In this document: positions 54,560-64,000 of the stretch, piece by piece
Layout of the letters: each line of letters begins with the position of its first letter
How positions within the stretch are numbered: the first letter of the stretch is position 1
Translations under genes and position numbers: made by a program
The notes under the pieces: model-generated
Databases searched by the model: none
What the model was told of the DNA's origin: nothing
The model's input: only the letters and a program-made list of their open reading frames with translations
Assembly (NCBI GenBank): GCA_963682025.1
Contig: OY821521.1
Span: 57,941,408-58,005,407, forward strand
Length of the DNA stretch: 64,000 bases
Source: Cordilura impudica
Lineage: Eukaryota > Arthropoda > Insecta > Diptera > Scathophagidae
Reading direction: 5' to 3'

Positions 54560-56093
54560 TAGAGTGGACATTAAAAAAATTAAAAAGCGATTTTGGGTAT
54601 AGGCGGTGTCCAGTTTGTTATCTTTCCATACAAAACTAATATATGTTAAGTTTGGAGGCAATCGGACAAAGAAAAGTCGCGACGGAAATCGGTTGAAAAT
54701 TTCATGTGTGTTTATATAGGGAAAATACACTTTTTTTGAGATTTTACGAGAATTTCGTTCTATAGCTTAATTTTTCAGACAAGCTGTTATAGGAATCGGG
54801 ATCAATGTTAAATTATCTATTTCAAAAGGTATAAAAATTCAAAATCGAATAAAAATTCGCCAAGAAATAGCAAATGCCCCAGACCACTTTTGTGCCAAAA
54901 AAAAAAACTAGGTCATGAAATTTGATAGAATTTTTTGAACTTTGAGAAATTGATTAAAGCCATAATTTTTTATTGTCTCTATACATATAAGTAATCAGAT
55001 ATGAAGTATTGTTTTATTACCACGTTGTTAACCTATTGCGCATTGAGATCGAAAATGGGAATTTTTTTTGATAAAATTTTGAAAACTCCTTTTTCAAGTT
55101 TTAAAAAATTTTCTTGAACAGAATTTAAAAAAAGGATCTGGCACTTTAAGGTTTTGTTAAGTATATGTTACAGATTAACTGCGTGAATTTTGAAGTAAAT
55201 CCCTATACCAGAATTTTTTGACAAGAATTTTATTTTTGCGGATTTCGAGAAAAATGGGATTTTAGTAAAATATTCTGTAAATGTACTCTTTCTAAATACT
55301 TTGTATCAAAAATGCATCACTTTTCTTCTTTTAAAGTTATATTTCTTCTTAATAGCCTAACAATTCGGAAAAAATTATTAACCCTTTTGGAATTGGGGTC
55401 AGATATGACCCCAAGCTGATAAAAGACAATTTATTCAAAAAATTCAAATATTTTATAAGTGCTGTTGAATTTTTAGATGCGACGCTTAAAATATAATAAC
55501 CAAATGTGTAGAACTTCCGCTCCTAAAATTTGGGATAAGTCCGGTAACGTTAGCCTATTATTTGCCAAGTCAAGCTTTGGATTTTAGGATATTTTTAAAT
55601 AAAAATGACTGAAAACGAGTTTTTATATTAAACTCGATGAAACCACTATTAAGAATTGAAGAAAAATAATTCGGTTAATTTTTATTTATTGGTTAATTTT
55701 TATTATTCAGTGCTCCTGGGAACAAAATAATCCATTGTGATATATCTCTAGAGCAATTGTCTGCTTATTGCTTGCGAATATAAATTTAAACAATTTTTAA
55801 CAAATTTTTTTATAAAAGTATATTATTTTTAAAAACCATATATATGTTTCCAAATAAAACATGAAGATTGTCGGAAGAATTAAGCTATAGAACGATATTT
55901 TCGTAAAATCTGAAAAAAAAAAATCCTGTTTTCCCCATATAAACACACTTGAAATTTTCAATCGATTTCCGGCGCGACTTTTCTCGATCCGATTGCCCCC
56001 AAACTTCACATTTGTTAGTTTTATATGGAAAGGTAACAAACTGCACCCCTCCTATACCTAAACCGCATTTTAATTTTTTCAAGGACCACTCTA
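54560..56093. mobile_element. Long-terminal-inverted-repeat element J, copy 1
   Basis: Ends TAGAGTGGACATTAAAAAAA and, inverted, TAGAGTGGTCCTTGAAAAAA. The arms pair over about 280 bases. Flanks ATGTGCAC (54552-54559) and ATATGCAC (56094-56101) are a 7/8 match, indicating an 8-bp duplication as in hAT or P elements. The interior is non-coding and holds a GGGGTCAGATATGACCCC palindrome. Related copy: 61552-64000. Confidence 0.8.
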
Positions 56094-56441
56094 ATATGCA
56101 CCCTGATATGTCAGAAATTCCAACGTACATAGGGACTCAAATGTACTTCTTGTCAAAGATGAAATTATGACACAAACTCAGAGATATTTGAATACACTTG
56201 TTACCCGCCCTAACATACTGGACGCCTTAGACGGTTGGAAAAAGCGGACCTTATACACTGAGACACATAATTGTATACATAATTTTTGAAAACATTTTTT
56301 TATATTTAATATATCAATGAGCAATTTATGTATTGTCTGGCACTGGCTGGACATTACATTAAGTATTAGTTTTAAGATTTGTAAAATTATTGTTAGGTCT
56401 CATGGTATGAAAAGTGAAGACTCAATAAATAAAAACACGAA
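56094..56441 (+). pseudogene. LINE 3' end
   Basis: After the element J insertion the LINE frame resumes: VKDEIMTQTQRYLNTLV.RP, then LDALDGWKKRTL in a nearby frame. The 3' untranslated region follows with GTTAGGTCTCATGGTATG and CAATAAATAAAAACACGAAA, a polyadenylation signal and degraded A tail. Confidence 0.8.
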
Positions 56442-57084
56442 AAAAATATTTTATTATTTGATCTTAGGGAGATTTAAAGATATTTAGCTTTTCTTTAAAA
56501 GAGCGAGAGTAAGTAATAATAGTACCATTATTACTTACTTTCTTAATGAAAGTAACAACATTTAATACTATATACAGAAAACAGAATCATTGCGGCTGCC
56601 GAATTTATTGCCTTGAAATTAGTATACGAATTTTACGTTCATTACAACAACAACTCTTAGCTATTATTAAATATCTATTGATACAGTCAAAAATAGTTGT
56701 TAAACTTTAGAACTTTCTGGTTGAAAAAATATTTCACTTCACTTTGCCCCATAAATATTTTAAAAATCACTTAAATTGAAAACATTTACCGTAATTTGCG
56801 CTTTGAAACGAATGTCACAGAATAATGCTTTGTAAATTTTTTACTTAGAAATTTGATTCAGTTCTCAATGACAAGCAAATGGGAAGTTCCAAGGCAAAAA
56901 TTTCAAAAAGTTCCTCGAATATTTCTGATGTGCAAGTTGTTGAGCAAGTTGTTCATAACAACGGGAACAATAAACTCAGAAAATTACACTAAAGAATGCT
57001 AAGCAAAAAATTGCAAAATTCTGCTGGCTTAGGTTCTTGTCATTACAGTAAATTAACCTTGGATTGGTACTCAAAAATAATGTG
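56442..57084. other. Unassigned AT-rich stretch
   Basis: A short mirrored AGTAAGTAATAATAG(T)ACCATTATTACTTACT palindrome sits at 56508-56541. Nothing else recognised. Confidence 0.45.
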
Positions 57085-57864
57085 TTTTTATACCCTATAC
57101 CACTATGTGGTTTGGGTATAATGACTTTGTGCTACTGTTTGTAACAACCAAAAATATTTGACCCAGACCCATCTTTAATTATACCGATCGAATCAGAATC
57201 ACTTTTTGAGTTGATTTAACAATGTCCGTCCGTCCGTCCGTCTGTGTGTCCATGTAAAGCTTGTAATCAAAGTGCAGGTCGCAAATATGAATATATTTTG
57301 ATGAAATTTTGTATATAAATTTTTATCGGCCATGGGATGAACGCTATTGAAATTGGTGAAAGTCGGTCCATGTTCAGACCTAGCCCCCATACAAATTACC
57401 CCTATGAAATCGAACATAAATTGCCATAAGATCCAAATTGTCATATAGATCTTACTCAAATTGGGTTTGTATGCGTTCATTACATCCATTAATGAGTAGT
57501 CCAAAAATGATCCCATTAGCCCCATACAGAGCTGCTTCCCGATATTCACTTAAATCTATTAAAAAACAAAAATATTGGACTGATTCTTTCCAAATTTTGT
57601 TTGTATATGTTTTTGCAAAATACAAATGACGTTACCAACCATGGTCAGGATCGGTCCATTTTTGGACCTAGTCCCCATATAGATATAGCATCCGATATGA
57701 ACTTTTTCATATCTGCAGCCAAAAAATTAATAAAAATCCCACTCAAATTTGGTTTTTGCTTATTTTCTATGTCCAGTTAGTTGGGCCTAAGAGATAGGGT
57801 TTCCAAACGCATGGTATAGGGTATCGTATAGTCGGTCTAGACCGACTATAATTTTCTTACTTGT
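57085..57864 (+). mobile_element. INE-1-like element, family A, copy A6
   Basis: A complete plus-strand copy: TTTTTATACCCTATACCACT, GTCCGTCCGTCCGTCTGTGT core at 57222-57250, GGTATAGGGTATCGTATAG, perfect terminal hairpin, ATTTTCTTACTTG end. Non-coding; the 116-codon frame on the minus strand is incidental. Confidence 0.88.
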
Positions 57865-58076
57865 TTTGGTGTTGTGAGAAGCTGGTTCCCCAAACTGTCT
57901 AGAAGTAAGGCTCATTGAAAGAAACTGAGTGAAAAGGGATATTAAGGCAACAAAAAAATAAAATAGCCAGGAAATATTAAATATTTTCGGGGAAAGTGAC
58001 CACGTAAAAAGATATCCGATATACCATGAAATCGTTGAAGGTTGAGGTGCCAGCAGATTTAAAGCATTATATAAAA

Positions 58077-58640
58077 CTAGGTATAAACCGATGTGCTTCG
58101 CTACATCCTCCTCCCAACCCCGCTAATCGTAATGAAAGGGCTCACGCAAAGTCCCAAGGCTGTCACTACTACAGTACTCCAGATATATGACATTTATTTA
58201 CTTTATGTGGGGTTGCCACGCCCCTTTGTCCGATCCCGCCCATTTCTGTCTGACTACTCACGTTAATGATAGATGACCTAAGGCAAATTTGGAAGCTGCC
58301 TCTGGCATAGTACTCATAGTACATAGTATTATGACATTGAGTAATTATGTACTTTGTTTGGGAGGTACCACAAAACTTATCCGATCCCGACCATTTCCGA
58401 CATAACTACTAACATTACTAATAGGTCACCTCACACAAATTTACAAAGCTCTCCCTATCATAGCACTCAATATATATGATATTAAAAATTTACTTTGTAT
58501 GGGAGGTGCCACGCCCACTTAAAATATTTAAAAAATTATAGCCTATAGCACTTCCCATATCCGCAGTAAGACTCTTTGAAAAGTTCGGGAAGATCAGATC
58601 AGTAGTTACGGAGATTACGTCCTACAAACAAACACAAACA
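58077..58640 (-). mobile_element. Non-autonomous Helitron-like element, copy 4
   Basis: On the minus strand the 3' end reads GCGAAGCACATCGGTTTATA then CCTAG, ending in CTAG as Helitrons do. The GTGGGCGTGGC, GGAGAGCTTTG and GTTACGGAG blocks match the copy at 33101. Its 5' end is replaced by a short INE-A-like tract (58640-58670). Confidence 0.7.
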
Positions 58641-58734
58641 ATTAAGAAAATTATAGTCGTCTATACTAGGGATTTGTATTGTCATGCGTTTCGAGAGGTC
58701 TTGGATCCAAATTTCAATTTTTGAAATCTTATTT

Positions 58735-59010
58735 TTATACCCTCATAAGTTTTTCATTCCGTTTGTAATGATTAGAAGAAAAATATCTGGACCTCATTAA
58801 TATATATATTTTTGTTTTGTTTAACAAGCAGAGTTGATATAGCGATGTCCGTCTGTCCATCTGTGGAAATCGTGATCACGTCCGCAGTAGGTAAGCTGCG
58901 TTGCTCATTTTTAGTGAAAATGAATCATCGACATCCTGGTCATGTTTTCGTTTAAAACCAACAAAATTGGTTCAATAGGTCTCCAGATTACAACTAAAAT
59001 ATATAAGTAA
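58735..59010 (+). mobile_element. INE-1-like family B fragment, 5' end
   Basis: TTATACCCTCATAAGTTTTT, CATTCCGTTTGTAATGATTA, the GATGTCCGTCTGTCCATCTG core and GAAATCGTGATCACGTCC correspond to the 5' part of 34448-39068. The 3' half is missing and is followed by GTT/ATT microsatellite (59023-59052). Confidence 0.7.
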
Positions 59011-60829
59011 AAATTTTATACGTTGTTGTTATTGTTGTTATTGTTGTTATTCCAAATTTTTTTTAATTTGTGAGTAATTTTGTTAGAAAAGGCGGTGAGT
59101 GGAAAAAATGTGACAGCAACATTGTACCAACTTCGATGCAACTTTACAACTATACTAATATTTGTTTTTTTCTCGTGGATAGGATTGTGTATAATTTAAG
59201 AATATAGAAAATCTTTTCATGAGTATAGTTTCGGGACTAGCTTCTATGTGATAATACTATACTTTAAACTTTTACACAACAAAAACTTAACAAATTCCCT
59301 AAAATTAATCTGATTCTTTTTTTCAATTTTATCAATTCCCCCGTTCAACCTGATTGAGATTTGGCCATGATTAAGCATAAAAGAATTTAAAAAAATATTA
59401 TTTTTCAAAACAAATATCTACATATTTTAACAGAATTTAGGAAAGATTTAATAAAAAGTTTTACGCTTTTGTAGCTTTTAATCTGTAATGAAAAACACTT
59501 CCTCCATTTTATAGTCAATGCCATGACAGATTAACAACTTTATAATGAAAACAACAAAAAACACTTACACATTTTACACATTAGGCTTAAAGAAGAAAAA
59601 GCCGAAAAAAACGTTGTTATTTTAAGACCATAGAAATTGTAAATTGTAAAGCAAAATCGTCTACATTTCAGGTCTGCTAGCCACAGGGTTTTTGTAAATG
59701 TGTTGTTGTACCTTTTTTTGTTTTTGTTATTTTCCTATAATACGCAAAAATCAACACTTAGCCTTAAAACATTTCGGTTCTATTTAAGCCAAAACCAAAC
59801 GTTTTTTTTTTTTTCTTTCTTACACCTTATCCAGCTAACAAACAAACACACAGAAAAACAGGTGAAGGCTGCTATTGGCCTAAAGATACGATATGCCTGA
59901 AGTATTTAGAGAGAAAAAATCCAAAACTTAATAACCATACCAAAACAAATCAAACCAAAAAAAGTTTATATTACAGGCATTTAGATGTCGGTATCTAAAA
60001 GATTACCTCCCCCTACAAACGTTTTCTTGAAACTACCCATTTAAAGTATTCCGCTTTTGTATGGCCCAGTAATAATGCCTTTGGTAAATTGTTTGCCAAT
60101 CACTGGCATAGACAGTATTAAGAGCCATTATTATTTTTCAGTTCTGGAAAAGAGGATTAAGTCCCAAAAATACCAAAAATATTTAATAGAGTATTTTTTT
60201 TCAACTAATGCATCGGTGCGTAGCAAATTGTTCTTGGATATTTTCAGGGCTTTTTAAAGTGATTTCCCTTTTTTCTTTTTGATAGATGAAGATTTCCACA
60301 AATTTTATAAAGAAAAAACAAGAAATATAGTTACATGTTCAATTAAAAGAGAGCTTAAGTAGTTTTAGAGGGGCTAGGAACCACATAAATGTTTTCCCAT
60401 CTAATCTGTCAAACTGGTTTTAAACTGCATTGGGAAGAATTTGATAAAGCAAAATAGTCTTACATAAATGTAATTGGTAAACTAAAGAAGTGAAGAATAT
60501 GATACAAAATTTGAAATAAATTTTTGTTATATGAAAAGATTTAAGTTAAGCGCGGTCAGATTCATACCTGATATTGGATTCCAAAGGATGAATAATCCGA
60601 ACTGTTAGACAGTTAAATTTTTTAGTTATATTGGAGTACTATAAAGCCTCGAATTTTCTTGAGCCATTTGGTATGAGAGCTTAAAAAGCAGCAGTTTATA
60701 TTTTAATAAAAATAATCGGACAAGGCTTAAAAGCTGAAAATCATTAAATTAATTTTGTCCACATTTAACTTCCAAAAAAAAAACTGTTTAGGCAATCTTT
60801 TTAGGGAAGTCACTTTTTGAGAAAATTTA
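59011..60829. other. AT-rich stretch without recognised genes
   Basis: About 1.8 kb. A GTTGTTATT microsatellite opens it. Frames at 59700 and 60057 show no motif. No repeat shared with the rest of the window was seen. Confidence 0.45.
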
Positions 60830-61551
60830 TTTATTTTAAGAAAAAAAAGTACTTTCTTGAAGACCAAGTACTTTTTTCGAAAAGATATTTTTTTACGTAA
60901 AGATACTTTTTTAGGAAAAGGCACTTCTCTAAAAAAAAGTAATGTATTTTAGGAAAAAGTACTTTTTAGAGAATAACCGCCTTTTAAGAAAACGTATTTT
61001 ATTTAAAGATACGTTTTAACAAAAGGTACCTTTATAAGAAAAGTTACTTTTTGAGGAACGGGTACTTTTTTACGAAAACGTACTTTTATATAAAAAAAAT
61101 TAAATATTTAAGAAAATATACTTTTTTTAAAAAGATACCAATTAAAAAAAAATTTACAAATTTTTTTTAAGAAACTTCTTTAGAAAATACGCTTTTTACT
61201 AAAAAATGCTTTTTCAAGAAATAGCACTCACTTCCAAAATGTACTTTTTAAGAAAAGGTACGGTTTTAAGAAAAGTTTCTTTTTTAAAGAAAATTTACTT
61301 CTTCTAGAATTAGTACTTTTTAGGAAAAGGTACTTTTTTTAAAAAAGGATGCTTCTCAAAAAAAAAATACTTATTTTACGAAAAGGTACTTTTTAAAGAA
61401 AATTTATTCTTTTAGGAATAGTTTCTTTTTTAAGCAAAAATACTTGTTAAGAAAACGCATTTTTTAAAAGATACTTTGAAGAGAAGGCACTGTTTTAAAA
61501 CAGGTACTTTTTTTTAAGAAAATTTACTTTTTTAGGAAAATATACATTAGG
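60830..61551. repeat. Degenerate satellite related to 1-940
   Basis: Irregular tandem units close to GGTACTTTTTTAAGAAAA, 16-20 bases long, more diverged than the block at the window start. It ends exactly where element J copy 2 begins. Confidence 0.82.
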
Positions 61552-62497
61552 GTGGCCCTTCATTATATGGAGGGGAAAAAAGGTGTTCGAATTTATAGTT
61601 CCACCTACTAGAAATATGCGAATAGCAAAAAAACTGAGATACAAAAAGTTTTGGGTCAATAAAAAAAATTAGAGGTGCCTCAACGCGACTGAAAATTCCA
61701 AGTGTGCTTATATGGGGAAAATATGACTTTTTTTCAGATTTTACGAAAATTTCGTTCTACAGTTTAATTTTTTCGAAAAGTTGTTATGTGAATCGATATC
61801 AGTCTAAATTATGTTTTCAAAAACCTATATGATTTTAAAATCGAATAAAAACTCGCCAAGAAATAACAAATGCCAAAAACTCTAGGTCATGATATGTGAT
61901 AAACATTTTTCAACTTTAACAAATTGATCAAAGCCATAATTTTTTTTGGTCTCTATACCTATTAGTACTCAGACATTAATACCGAAAATGGGAAATGTTT
62001 TTTATAAAATTATGAAAACTCCTTTTTTAATTTCGAAAATATTCTTTAACAAAATTTTAAAAAAGTGGATCTGGCACTTAACGACTTTGTTAGATACATG
62101 ACAGGGATTAACCATGTGACTTTTTAAGTAAATTCATCTGCCAGAATTTTTTTTACAAGGAATTTTTTTGCAGATTTCGAGAAAAATGCGTTTTTTGTGA
62201 AATATTCAGTAAATATACTCCTTCAAAATACTTTGCATATAAAATTTATCACTTTTCTACTTTTAAATGTTATATTTTTATCTAAATAGCCTAGGGTTTC
62301 TGAAAAAAATAATATGATCCCATAACCCATTTGGACTTGGGGTCGCATATGACCCCAAACTAATGATAGACAATTTATTCAAAAATTAAAATATTTTGTA
62401 AGAGCAGTAGAATTTTTAGATGTAATGCTTCAAATATAATAACCAAATGTGCAGATCTTCCATGCTTAAAATTTGGAATAAATCGAATAACACTAAC

Positions 62498-63309
62498 CAG
62501 AGTTCAGAAAAAAAACATACTAAATAAAAAACTCGTACATATATGTAAACAAACATAACTTAGACCAACACACACATATTTTTATTTTCATATCAATTAT
62601 GTTTGTTTATAAATTTTCTTCGGTGCCCAACACAACCATGACTGTGTTCGTTTTAATATTTCGTTATTTACACGAACATGTTTGTATCACATACTTTTTG
62701 TTTCAATCACACATAAAGCACACATTTTTGAGTGTTGCTTTATTTGAAGTTCATGTTCTGGTACGTGTACTGAAAAAAAACACAGAACATGTACAATAAA
62801 CAGGTTCGAGTTCAGTTATATTTTAAGTCGTGTTGTGGCTCGTGTAGTAAGAAAAAACAGAACATGTACAATAAACAGGTTCGAGTTCAGTTATATTTTA
62901 AGTCGTGTTTAAGTCGTTTTTAAAATATAACTGAACTCGAACCTGTTTATTGTACATGTTCTGTTTTTTCTTACTACACGAGCCACAACACGACTTAAAA
63001 TATAACTGAACTCGAACCTGTTTATTGTACATGTTCTGTTTTTTTTTTTTTTCCAGTACACGTACCAGAACATGAACTTCAAATAAAGCAACACTCAAAA
63101 ATGTGTGCTTTATGTGTGATTGAAACAAAAAGTACGTGATACAAAAATGTTCGTGTATATAACGAAATATTAAAACGAACACAGTCATGGTTGTGTTGGG
63201 CACCGAAGAAAATTTATAAACAAACATAATTGATATGAAAATAAAGATATGTGTTGGCTGCTTTTGAACAGAACATTGTGTGTTTCATGTGTGTATTTTC
63301 TGAACCTTG
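62498..63309. mobile_element. Palindromic hAT-type MITE, copy 2
   Basis: Same ends as copy 1 (CAGAGTTCAG and inverted CAAGGTTCAG), with arms of about 400 bases meeting near 62913. A perfect 8-bp duplication ACACTAAC lies at 62490-62497 and 63310-63317. Minus-strand and plus-strand frames inside are mirror images of one sequence and are not genes. Confidence 0.9.
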
Positions 63310-63317
63310 ACACTAAC

Positions 63318-63727
63318 CCATTCCTTGCCAAGGCCAAAGTTAGGCATATTTAAAGAAATTAATTGTTCTAGTAAACTAGATGAAACCCTTACTATGGGTT
63401 GGGATTTAAAATTTTGCTATATTTTAAGAAATCTTACCCGTAGGTGCTCCTAGGTTTAAAATTATCCAAAATTCAGAAGTACGTGCAAAATATTTGAATT
63501 TTTTGACCTAATCGTCCTATACTAGCTTGGGGTCATCTGTGGCGCCCAGTCCAAATGGGTGAATGACGTCAAATTATAAAATCAATGATCATCAGATCAT
63601 AAAAAGCGGTAAGATATCGCACAATTTTATTTCCCAACCCACAGTAAGGGTTTCATCTAGTTTACTAGACAATTAATTTATATAAATATGCCAAAATTTT
63701 AAGTTTGGCCTCGGCAAAGTATGGGTA
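63318..63727. mobile_element. Inverted-repeat MITE in the centre of element J copy 2
   Basis: Left CCATTCCTTGCCAAGGCCAA and inner TTCTAGTAAACTAGATGAAA CCC are mirrored at 63634-63727 (GGGTTTCATCTAGTTTACTA, GGCCTCGGCAAAGTATGG). It contains GCTTGGGGTCATCTGTGGCG, a distant match to the GACCCC motif of element J. Duplication not determined. Confidence 0.6.
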
Positions 63728-64000
63728 AACGTTGTTCGATTTATTCAAAATTTTTAGAATGGAAGACCCACACACTTGGTTACTATATTTTAAGCATCAC
63801 ATCTAAAAATGGAACAGCACTTACAAAATATTTCATTTTTTTAAATAAATTGTCTATCATTAGTTTGGGGTGATATGCGACCCCAAGTCCAAAAAGGTTT
63901 AATGGGGTTATGTTAATTTTGCAGAAACCCTAGGCTTATAAGGTAAAATATAACATTTAAAAGGAGAAAAGTAATAAATTTTTGATACAAGCATTTAGGA

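Larger units (their letters stand above)
49908..56441 (+). pseudogene. Jockey-like LINE relic broken by four insertions
   Basis: Segments of one reverse transcriptase gene appear in order and on one strand: 49918-50046, 51150-51514, 52291-52340, 54180-54559 and 56094-56300. They end in a 3' region with AATAAATAAAAACACG and an A-rich tail near 56441. The protein is a target-primed reverse transcriptase. The first piece reads SIPDHQYGFRNNHSPTRQVH, matching the IPDHQFGFR..HST..QVHR motif. The gaps contain a 1.1-kb repeat, INE-like A5, a second relic plus a palindromic MITE, and a 1.5-kb hAT-like element. The endonuclease domain and ORF1 are missing. Confidence 0.88.
61552..64000. mobile_element. 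Long-palindrome element J, copy 2, running off the window
   Basis: It starts TAGGGTGGCCCTTCATTATA. The sequence 61680-62490 is colinear with 54700-55570 of copy 1 (GACTTTTTTTCAGATTTTAC, GGTCATGATATGTGATA, GGGGTCGCATATGACCCC). From 63728 to 64000 the same sequence returns inverted, so the element is a large palindrome whose right arm continues beyond the window. Its centre holds two further elements (62498-63309 and 63318-63727). Confidence 0.75.

Noticed and set aside
1..64000. tRNA, rRNA or snRNA genes
   Set aside because: No cloverleaf with A and B boxes and no rRNA-like block was recognised by eye; a covariance-model scan would be needed to exclude them.

Overview
The window is eukaryotic, strongly AT-rich, and reads as a dense graveyard of nested transposable elements and tandem repeats. 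I could support no ordinary host gene, rRNA or tRNA. The element mix suggests a higher (brachyceran, probably calyptrate) fly: INE-1/DINE-1-like Helentron derivatives with GTCC/GTCT cores, rosa-type DD41D mariners, a Jockey-like LINE, Transib, Helitrons and many hAT-type elements. The species is not identifiable from sequence alone. The density of insertions, decayed coding relics and satellites suggests heterochromatin or a large repeat-rich intergenic or intronic region.

Layout. 1-2400: a 17-18 bp T/A-rich satellite, a nearly perfectly palindromic hAT-type MITE with an exact 8-bp target duplication, and a second inverted-repeat MITE. 2.8-5.7 kb: non-autonomous Helitron copies and a Pif1-like Helitron helicase fragment. 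6-11.4 kb: a pogo-like MITE, a 0.7-kb repeat (family F) and INE-1-like elements. 11.5-13.8 kb: an intact DD41D mariner (367 aa transposase) inside an older inverted-repeat element. 18.1-21.3 kb: a decayed hAT transposase split by a second intact DD41D mariner (361 aa). 21.4-22.9 kb: an AT-rich minisatellite enclosed in 43-bp terminal inverted repeats. 24-26.2 kb: a hAT derivative and a Tc1-type MITE. 26.46-29.49 kb: an almost complete Transib element with RAG-signal-like CAC ends, a 5-bp target duplication and an intron-containing but frameshifted transposase. 30.2-32.1 kb: a dead mariner, a LINE tail, and a second element with the 21.4-kb terminal repeats that carries a different (21-bp) tandem array. 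33-40.6 kb: a Helitron, then a four-level nest (INE-like > hAT > INE-like > hAT). 45-46.6 kb: a second Transib relic and a mariner N-terminal fragment. 47.9-56.4 kb: family F with two INE-like insertions, then a Jockey-like LINE broken by four insertions. 57-64 kb: more INE-like and Helitron copies, a second block of the opening satellite, and a long palindromic element with two MITEs in its centre.

The only uninterrupted genes with their family's motifs are the two mariner transposases. Everything else recognisable is decayed. Because insertions interrupt older elements at base resolution, the window can be read as a relative chronology. I found no new defence or metabolic system. The most interesting items are the Transib element, the inverted-repeat elements that carry unrelated tandem arrays, the INE-1-like family with inferable empty sites, and the four-level nest. 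Family assignments rest on motif recognition, not on database searches.
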